Origin: Dipteris shenzhenensis
Lineage: Eukaryota > Polypodiophyta > Polypodiopsida > Gleicheniales
Strand: one strand, 5' to 3'
Length of the DNA stretch: 64,000 bases
Assembly (NCBI GenBank): GCA_047967505.1
Contig: CM106538.1
Under the pieces are notes generated by a model that saw only the letters and a program-made list of their open reading frames with translations, had not been told where the DNA came from and did not search any database. The translations under genes were made by a program, and so were the position numbers. Positions 57,008-64,000 of this stretch are shown piece after piece (within the stretch, counting starts at the first letter, position 1; every line of letters begins with the position of its first letter).

Positions 57008-59298
57008 CTCCCCCTCGAGCTTAATCCCAATTCCTGCACACCAAGCAGGTCTTTGAACTTGCGCAGCTTCTTTGCGCCCAATGCCTTCGTGAATATGTCA
57101 GCTACCTGATCCTCTATGCTGACATAAACTAGATCAATAAGACCTAGTAAAACCTTCTCCCGCACATAGTGATAATATACCTCAATGTGCTTTGTTCTAG
57201 CATGATAGATTGGGTTATTTGCCAAGTGTATACTACTCATGTTGGGCTCATGTTGTCACAATAAATGACAACTGGCCCATCTGTAGACTGATGCATATCA
57301 TAAAGTAGCTTATGCAACCAAGCTACCTCACATGCAGCCATTACTGCACCCTTGTACTCAGCCTCTGTGCTTGACAAGGCAACTGTAGGCTATTTCTTGC
57401 TGCTCCAAGTGACTGCAGCACTCCCAAAAGCGAACACATATCCACTGGTAGATCGTCTATAAAAAATACTACCAGCCCAATCAGCATCAGTGTATCCATG
57501 CAAATGTATCTGAGCCCCAGCCTCATAAAATAGTCTATACTGCAATGTGGACTTCACATACCTGAGTATGCGTCTAGCCGCATCCAAATGCGGTTTCCTT
57601 GGAGCCTGCATAAACTGACTTACCAATCCAACAACATAGCTCAAATCTGGCCTGGTAATAGTCATATAAATCAAACTTCCTACTATGCATCTGTACATAG
57701 TAGGGTCTTCCAGAAGCTCACCTACATCTGCACTCAGTTTCACATTCTGCTCCAAAGGAACTGAAATAGGCTTACAGCCTGTCATCCCATATTTGGAGAG
57801 CATGTCCAATCCATACTGCCTCTGCAAGAGCCGTATCCCACTTGGTGATCTAATCACCTCAATGCCCAAGAAATAACGCAGCTCTCCCAAATCCTTCATC
57901 TCAAACTTTTGCTTCATTTTACATGAAGGATATCTTCATCACTATCACCTATGATGATCAAATCATCAACATAAATGACAAGTAGCATAATACCTTTCTC
58001 TGCTTTTCTGACATAAAGTGAGAAATCTGCCTTGGAAATCTGAAAGCCAATAGTGACAAGATACTATCCTATCTTGTCAGAACATGCTCTAGGTGCTTGC
58101 TTCAAGCCATACAAGGCTTTCTTCAACCTGCAAACAAACTCAGGATGAACATCATGAACATAACCTGGTGGCGGCTCCATAAAGACCTCTTCTTGCAAAT
58201 CACCATGCAAGAAGGCATTCTTTACATCGATTTGATGTAAAGACCATCCCTTTGATGCAGCCATAGCAATGACTGCTCTTATGGTTGCCATCCTTGCAAC
58301 CGGACTGAATGTTTCTTCATAATCAATGCCATATGTCTGTGCATACCTCTTGACAACTAATCTTGCCTTGTATCTGTTCACAGAATCATCTGCATTGTGC
58401 TTCACCTTATAAACCCACTTACAGCCAATTGCATTCTTGTCTTTAGGCAAAGGCACCAATTCCCATGTAACATTTCTTCCAAGGCATCCATTTCTTGATC
58501 CATGGCTTTCTTCCATTTTTGTTTTCCCATGGCTTGCTCAAAAGAAGTGGGTTCTGGTTCCTGTATCACTTTGACCATATAGGCATAGTGAGTGGCTGTA
58601 AATCCATCATATTTCAGCCCATCCACAGGATACCTAGCTTTGGTAGATCTGCGCAAAGTAGGCTCACTTCCAGGTGCTCTCAAAACATCCCTGGTCTTCC
58701 TTACTCCAGGTGTAACAACAGAAGGAATACCCAACTCATCATCAATGCTCTATTCTGAGCCACTGGATTCACCATCCACATAAGAGTGACCTGTATTCAC
58801 ATCAAACATGGGCTGATCTACCTTCTCTTTTCCTTTTCATGATACCTGCATACCACTATCTGCATTGCTTTGAGGAGATTCTCCTGATCTCAATCTGCCT
58901 GTCCATGGCTAAGTATGTGAACCACTGCTACAGGACACTGCAGGTCCACTAATATTTTGTGATTGCTGCTGTGAATTCTGTGCAGCATTACCATTTTGTG
59001 CATCTATATCATCAGTCAAATTTATTGGTTTATACCAGCTGCTCATCTCATCAAAAACATCTCTGCTTATTGTAAACTTACGAGTAGAAGGGTTATAGCA
59101 TCTATACCCTTTTTGCTGCAGAGAATAACCAATAAAGATGCACTTCTCAGCTTTTGGATCCAACTTGGACCTCAACTCATCTGGCACATGAACATAGGCA
59201 ATGCAACCAAAAATTTTCAAATGAGAAATATCTGGTTTCCTACCAGTATACATCTCCTCTGGCGTCATGCCATGTATTGCTGCAGTGGGAGTCCTATT
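56968..59298 (-). pseudogene. Copia-3 integrase C-terminus, RT and RNase H
   Basis: Reading leftward, the integrase C-terminal region comes first: TPTAAIHGMTPEEMYTGRKP, HLKIFGCIAYVHVPDEL and KCIFIGYSLQQKGYRCY. After a linker with LRRSTKARYPVDG, RT follows at 58520-57900: [55 protein letters not shown] and IYVDDLIIIGDSDEDI. RT thumb and RNase H come next (57917-57390 and 57240-56968): GSLIYMTITRPDLSYVVGLV, DADWAGSIFYRRSTSGYVF, LSSTEAEYK and QVADIFTKAL. The frame is broken near 58450, 58065, 57920 and 57390. The integrase begins abruptly at NRTPT because copia-4 is inserted at 59299. The reading frame ends inside the LTR. Confidence 0.92.
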
Positions 59299-59446
59299 TG
59301 TGGGGGAAGAGGGAGCACTCAGGAAGGGATAAGAGACACCATATATGGTGGAGCAAAAGCTACTCTAGCTTATTCCTCTATCATATATATATGAGTATAC
59401 ATGGGCACTGTACAAGTGGGTGGGCACACTGCCCTTTACCCCAACA
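59299..59446 (-). repeat. Copia-4 3' LTR, 148 bp
   Basis: On the element strand it starts TGTTGGGGTAAAGGGC and ends CCCTCTTCCCCCACA, with a CATATATATATGATAG TATA-like word. It is preceded by the polypurine tract AAGTGGGAGGT (59447-59457). Confidence 0.85.
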
Positions 59447-59457
59447 ACCTCCCACTT

Positions 59458-59822
59458 AAAGGCAGTGTGTCTTTAAGGGAGTATAGTACACATATAATAC
59501 AATAAGCCATAGGCTGAAAAACAAGATGACCAAACCGTCATCCTATGCCCATTGGCACTTTACAATGTGCAAAGTGCATAGAGGATAAGCTGCTAGCAGA
59601 CATTAGGTTTGCAGGATAGAAAATGACAAGCTGTAGGTGCGTGTCAACTAAGATCTCATGCCAGATCTCACTGGGAGAGTGAACTCTCACCACCACGTGC
59701 TCCTGTGCTAAGTCCATAGCATCTGAACAGTTCACTGTGCAAAGAAAATGTCTCTGTACCACCTGTGACCATAAGCACATGACCTACAATAGACCTCTGT
59801 TGGTTTACCCAACCTGCATCAC
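59458..59822 (-). other. Copia-4 3' noncoding region
   Basis: Between the RT-like frame and the polypurine tract. Frames here show no RNase H motifs (no TEAEY, no ADIFTK), so RNase H is missing or unrecognisable. Confidence 0.5.
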
Positions 59823-60640
59823 CTACATGCTGCTCCTGGAAGCATAAGGACCTGATGTCCACAATCGCTTCCCACTGCCAAAATCTGCCATAATCATGCT
59901 ACCAACTCCCACTGCAACGGAAGCAAGAACCGGAAGTGTAGCCCCAATGGCAAACACGTGAGAACCAAGTCTCAACACAGTCATGGATGCATGAAGTACT
60001 ATGGTTGTCATATCAACCATAACTTGCTGCTCAACTGATTTGTGATCGTCAAACCGGTAGTGTTTCAAGTATGGATCCAATACAGGCAATGGAATACTCA
60101 GTAACTTCCCCCTCTCCATACTGAAACAACCAAGTATCTGACAAACATCATCAAGACCATGCAGCTCCCACTGCAAAGCATCCCTATCCATAAGGAACCA
60201 TATGGCAAGTAACCTCAGAAGGATAGCAACCTCCTGAATACTGAGACCATAACCTGTCTCACTGCGCATCACATCCTGAGCTCTCATAATGGTATCAAAC
60301 CTATGAAGCCGAGCTCGAGGGGATCGCTTCTGGCCATGGAGGCACTTACGAAGCAAACATATCAATGATTCTTGCCCATGCGCAATATGACCCGAGTCAA
60401 TAACTGCAAAAACCACATCTGTCTTGGCATAACCAGCCAATGGATCATACCGGGCATCATTAGCCAAGGTATCCTCCTCACCATGCATAGCCTCATCCTC
60501 ATTTGTAAGAGGCACTCCGCATCCTAGGAGTAAACTATAACTGTCCATAGAAGATGCATCAACAATCTCCATAGGAGTATAAACCTGTGGAATACTCGAG
60601 ACATCTGACCGTCTCTGACCAAAATCAGGAAGTAATCGTG
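59823..60640 (-). pseudogene. Copia-4 divergent RT-like frame lacking YVDD
   Basis: A 249-codon open frame (60572-59823). The copia RT landmarks are recognisable but altered: QESLICLLRKCLHGQKRSPRARLHRFD corresponds to the usual ...CLLKKSLYGLKQSPRxWYxRFD. RDALQWELHGLDDVCQILGC and MERGKLLSIPLPVLDPYLKH follow, corresponding to the thumb (MxDLGxAxxILGMxIxRDR...LSLSQxxYL). The expected YVDD site between them reads LLAIWFLMDRD. The upstream RT fingers and palm A motif (D-V-K-T-A-F) are absent. The frame is open, yet no RT activity is possible. It could be a defective, non-autonomous element or a repurposed frame. Confidence 0.7.
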
Positions 60641-60663
60641 GCTATCCTAACTTTATAACGTGC

Positions 60664-61790
60664 TCACCGTGGGAAAAGCCTCCCACTCCAAGGGATATGG
60701 GCTGCCCCTGCAAAGAATTCAGAGGTATTAGTGCACTTAACACCCTCCTGGAACACCACTCTCCTGCTATCCACAGTTCTGTGCTGTCTAAACATAGCAT
60801 CCTCTCTGAAATAGACATTATGGCTGCGTATCGACTCTCTTGTTGAAGAATCCCATAACCTGTAGTCCATACTGGACTCATTGTATCCAAGGAAGATACA
60901 CCTCCTCGATCGGGAACCATAAGCATAAGCCTCGCAGCCAAATACACATAAATGCTCATAACATGGTGCCCTGCTTGTCAAGAAGTCAAATGGCACTCTA
61001 CCATTCAGAGATCTCCTGGGTGACGTGTTAAGCAAGTATGCAGCTGTCTTACATGCCTCAGCCCAATAGCATTCGGTAAGACCTGCATATCATAGCATGC
61101 TACAATCCTGTCCAATAGAATCCGATTTAAGCCTTCTACCAAGGCATCGTGAGTAGAAAGATGAGGAGTGGTCAACACCCTCCTGATACCAAGTGTATCA
61201 CATAGATGCTGAAATCTAGGAGAGGTAAACTCTGCATCACCATCAGTCATCAAGCTCAATAGCTTCTTTCTTGACTGATTTTCAGCATTACCCAAGAAGC
61301 GCTGAAATGTATCATATACATCATGCTTCTGACGAATCGGATATACCCATATGTACTTTGTAGCAGCATCAATAAATGTCACAAAGTAAGAGGCACCACC
61401 CAGTGAAACGGTAGGCATAGGCCCACAAACTGCACTATGAACCAACTGCAATGGCTCAACATACCTCTCACTGACTGTCTTCCTCACAAAAGAGGATCCT
61501 GACTGCTGACCATTATCACAATCATGACATAAAATTTGAGAGACATCCATAACAAGAATGTATCTTAATTTTGTAAGGGCTTCCATACTTGCAGTAGACA
61601 TATGTCCAAGTTTGGCATACCATAAACTAATTGATGGTTGCTTACTAATCATAAGCATCTTATCCTGGACACCTGATACATGCAATGCATAAGAGAATCC
61701 AACCCGTGGTCCCCTAGCCATAACCAGATTGCCTTTAGCAATCTTCCATGCATGATCACCCAAAGAGACATGATAACCTGCCTCAACCAA
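60664..61790 (-). pseudogene. Copia-4 integrase with altered catalytic residue
   Basis: A 261-residue open frame (61790-61005) and a 123-residue frame (61035-60664) together give an integrase. The zinc region reads LWYAKLGHMSTASMEAL and ILCHDCDNGQQ. The core's first position reads VHSAVCGPM, where VHxDVCGPM is expected (Asp to Ala). The second reads LMTDGDAEFTS (Asp kept), and the third DALVEGLNRILLD (Glu kept). The C-terminal part has FGCEAYAYGSRSRRCIFLGY, SMDYRLWDSST and SHNVYFRED. One shift at about 61020 joins the two. Loss of the first catalytic Asp should abolish integration by this protein. Confidence 0.85.
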
Positions 61791-61820
61791 CTATCCAGTA
61801 CTGATCTTGCTCGTAGCAAG

Positions 61821-62450
61821 TCATGGTATATGTCTAATCCTCTGTAGAACAAGAATAGAGCCACTAGGCATAACAAGGTGGATATCCCCATAACCATAGA
61901 CATCCATAGAATGATCAATGCCCATCAAACCACTCGCCACAATGCATTCCTGATATGCACTGAACCATGACCTATGAGGGGTCATATGACATAAAGCACA
62001 TGGATCTAACATCCAATCACCGAGAATGGGTACATCAGTGGCCAAGAAGGAGGTGTCAGACATAGACAAAAGAATGCCTTCATCACTGCTACTGTCAGTG
62101 GAAACCCTGGCATCTATGCCTTGAAGCTCAACATGCTTCTTCTCCTTCTTCCTGTCATTCTTAACCTTGCTCTTCTTCTTGCATTTTCTTAGCCATTTTC
62201 AATAATACTTTTTCATGTGGCCATACTTTCCACAATAAAAACATCTAGCACAAGTCCGAGAGCTAGACTTGCTCTTGGAATTCCCCCTTGAACATGGCCT
62301 GTTTCTACCAATTGATCTACCTCTGGAGTGCATATCAAGGCTGTATTTCAGCACATCAAGGCATTTCAACCCATCATGCTGTAACATAACACTATCATGG
62401 TCATACGTTTGGCATATACGAGTATAGAACTCATATGCATGGCAGTCTAC
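61821..62450 (-). pseudogene. Copia-4 gag zinc knuckle and protease region
   Basis: The knuckle at about 62245-62204 reads CFYCGKYGHMKKYY, with the last Cys changed to Tyr and a stop after it. A Lys-rich stretch follows, then the protease region (62069-61821) with GDWMLDPCALCHMTPHRSWF, where W-x-L-D-S-A/G-x-x-x-H-M is usual; the catalytic Asp is kept but the following Ser is Pro. The central part of gag between the N-terminal domain and the knuckle is very short. Confidence 0.75.
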
Positions 62451-62453
62451 ACC

Positions 62454-62702
62454 CTATACACCATCTTGTACCTGCAAGTAGACTGACTTCGAGAGTGATG
62501 ACTGAATGATAGAGCATGCTTGCTCATCCATGTCATCCCAATCACTCTGTTTAATGCTATTAGGTTTGACACCTTTGCATTGAATGGGCTTATGCTGCCT
62601 CTTCTGCACTAACACATCATAGATCTGCTCTTTCCAATACTCAAAGTTTGATCCATCCAACCTCTCAATATCAAAGAGGGCACTACCAGCTGTAGATGCC
62701 AT
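62454..62702 (-). pseudogene. Copia-4 gag N-terminal domain
   Basis: ATG at 62702-62700 starts MASTAGSALFDIERLDGSNF, then YWKEQIYDVLVQKRQHKPIQ and DEQACSIIQSSLSKSVYLQV, the copia gag (UBN2/DUF4219-type) N-terminus 'L.G.NF..WK..I..vL'. The frame ends at a TAG (about 62456) before the usual retroviral-like gag core. The same frame is open for 78 codons upstream of the ATG, but that part has no gag similarity, so I choose the internal ATG. Confidence 0.8.
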
Positions 62703-64000
62703 ATTTGTGGCACAATAGCTCACAACCAAAGAGCAACATAGTGCAATAGGCAACCCAAATGACCAAAAAATATAGTGTTGTCTAGACCAATCAGGTCTCC
62801 AAATAAATTGGCTGATCCAATGCTCAAAAGCACTCAGCCATAAAGAGGCATAAACAAGTATGCAGCCCAGTAACCTGCCAATGCCTGGCAATCCAAGTAA
62901 GAAATGCACTAAACCAAATGAGTAATGCCTGCTCAACCAATGGCAATAGGAGCCCAGCTCAACTATCCATAAACATCAGTGCGGCATCCACCAATGCAAA
63001 TCCATAATGCATCGAAATGGCATTTACTGCATCACTAATGCATCACCTCAAGTGTGCAATCCTTTGGCAACAAAATCAAGCATTCACCACTTGCCAAATG
63101 TGCCAAAGTGACTTGCCAAAATGCCAATAATGCCCTTGGACTGAAGTGAGATCCCAATCACTTTTTGTAATTTACTGTTATGCAAGAGAAATCTCATCCA
63201 CTTTGGGCAAGATAACACGCTGTCCTTGTTTTTGAATAGTGATATCTTTTCACCAAAAGATCGGATGCCAAAGCTATAAACAACAAAGTTGTAGCTGGTA
63301 GAAAGATCTACAACTTATCAGTTGAGCTCAAGAGCCAAATCCTTGTGGATTCTCAGATATTCTCACATGAAAAATAGCTTCTTGCACATTGGTCACAAAT
63401 AGACATTAGACTGCAACTTTTTGTGGTTTTGTAGAGGCTGTAACTCCTGCAGCTTATACCGGATCAACTTGCTTCCAAAAGCAAAGTTGTAGTATGTTAT
63501 GTGAACTAAAACAGCAACAGTAGCTTCCTTGAATGTTTGCTGCCCTTTATAGCACTCATCTGCTCTGGCAAAAAATAGCCCCAAAAATGGTCAAAATACA
63601 TCCAGCAGATCACCCCGTATGTCAACTGCAACACCAGCAAAATGGCAAGTACAATGCCCAACCAAATCAGCCCCGAGAATGCTCATAGATTAGCAATAAA
63701 ATAGCCCAAAAGCACTGGCAAAACAGCCCCGAAATGTGCTCCAAACAACGGCAAGTCATTGACAATACATCCTCCTCAGCTGTTCAATGAACTTACATAA
63801 ACACCACCATACATGTAGGTGTAAAACTGTCAAAATGTCCATTGAATCACTGTCAAAATGACCTGAAAGCATGTGTCCTCAGTCGACAAAAGTGTCTGCA
63901 ATGGCCTCTGACAAGAGAACTCTTAACCTGAGTCTCTGTTAGCCTACTATCACTCGGGGAGACCTACACCTGTCCCCGAGCCAAGCCAAGACCAACTGAA
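62703..64000 (-). other. Copia-4 leader (incomplete)
   Basis: About 1.3 kb of noncoding sequence upstream of gag, rich in CCAATG and GCAATAC-like words. No primer-binding site complement (GCTCTGATACCA) is present before the window end. Confidence 0.6.

Larger units (their letters stand above)
59299..64000 (-). mobile_element. Copia-4: copia element nested in copia-3, running off the right end
   Basis: Its 3' LTR (59299-59446) sits inside the integrase codons of copia-3 (…N-R-T-P-T…). The candidate target duplication is AATAG on the minus strand (CTATT, 59294-59298). Internal order read leftward is gag (62702), knuckle, protease, integrase, RT-like, then 3' noncoding and LTR. The 5' LTR and primer site are not seen before 64,000, so the leader exceeds 1.3 kb. 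Several canonical catalytic residues are replaced (see entries below). Confidence 0.9.

Overview
This is a repeat-dominated stretch of a land-plant nuclear genome. Three things place it in plants: a split gene for a BOR-type borate exporter, a captured fragment of a class III (plant secretory) peroxidase, and copia elements with the plant initiator-tRNA-Met primer site alongside L1-like LINEs of plant type. Gene density is very low, transposons are nested in transposons, and many copies are old and decayed. That fits a large genome such as a fern, gymnosperm or lycophyte, but the sequence does not say which.

Layout. 1-10.5 kb: a decayed Ty3/gypsy family. On the minus strand, pol (8.05-5.93 kb) is followed by about 3.2 kb of purine/pyrimidine-strand minisatellites and then by a decayed long reading frame with a coiled-coil end (2.7-0 kb). 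A second copy of that coiled-coil frame, with its polypurine tract and 3' LTR, runs the other way at 8.05-10.5 kb. 10.5-12.6 kb holds a second, older gypsy relic. 12,608-24,160 is a complete copia element (copia-1: 186-bp LTRs, primer site, near-exact target duplication). Its integrase is split by a full-length 6.8-kb LINE (14,559-21,367) flanked by an exact 15-bp target duplication. 24.2-29.9 kb is mostly featureless, with microsatellites and a LINE 3' end that landed in a GT repeat.

29,971-32,827 carries seven consecutive exons of a borate transporter gene with canonical splice sites and no stop before the natural one. The N-terminal half of the protein is not in the window. Two minus-strand LINE fragments follow (33.2-34.8 kb). 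34.8-44.3 kb is AT-rich and gene-free, with several local tandem duplications and a long CT/CA/GA compound microsatellite.

44.4-44.7 kb is a truncated relative of copia-1. 45,146-52,430 is a young copia element (copia-2, minus strand) whose 257-bp LTRs differ at two positions and which is flanked by CATGA. Its 2.4-kb leader contains a peroxidase exon and a tandem array of ACGT-core boxes, and its LTR carries a telomere-like box next to a TATA-like motif. 56.1-64 kb holds another LINE relic and a minus-strand copia (copia-3) whose integrase is interrupted by a further copia (copia-4) running off the right end. Copia-4 keeps long open frames although its integrase and reverse transcriptase catalytic motifs are altered.

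Apart from the borate transporter, no complete host gene was recognised. The most interesting items are the gene capture and regulatory array inside copia-2, the gypsy family with a third reading frame and coding-length minisatellites, and the catalytically altered but open copia-4.
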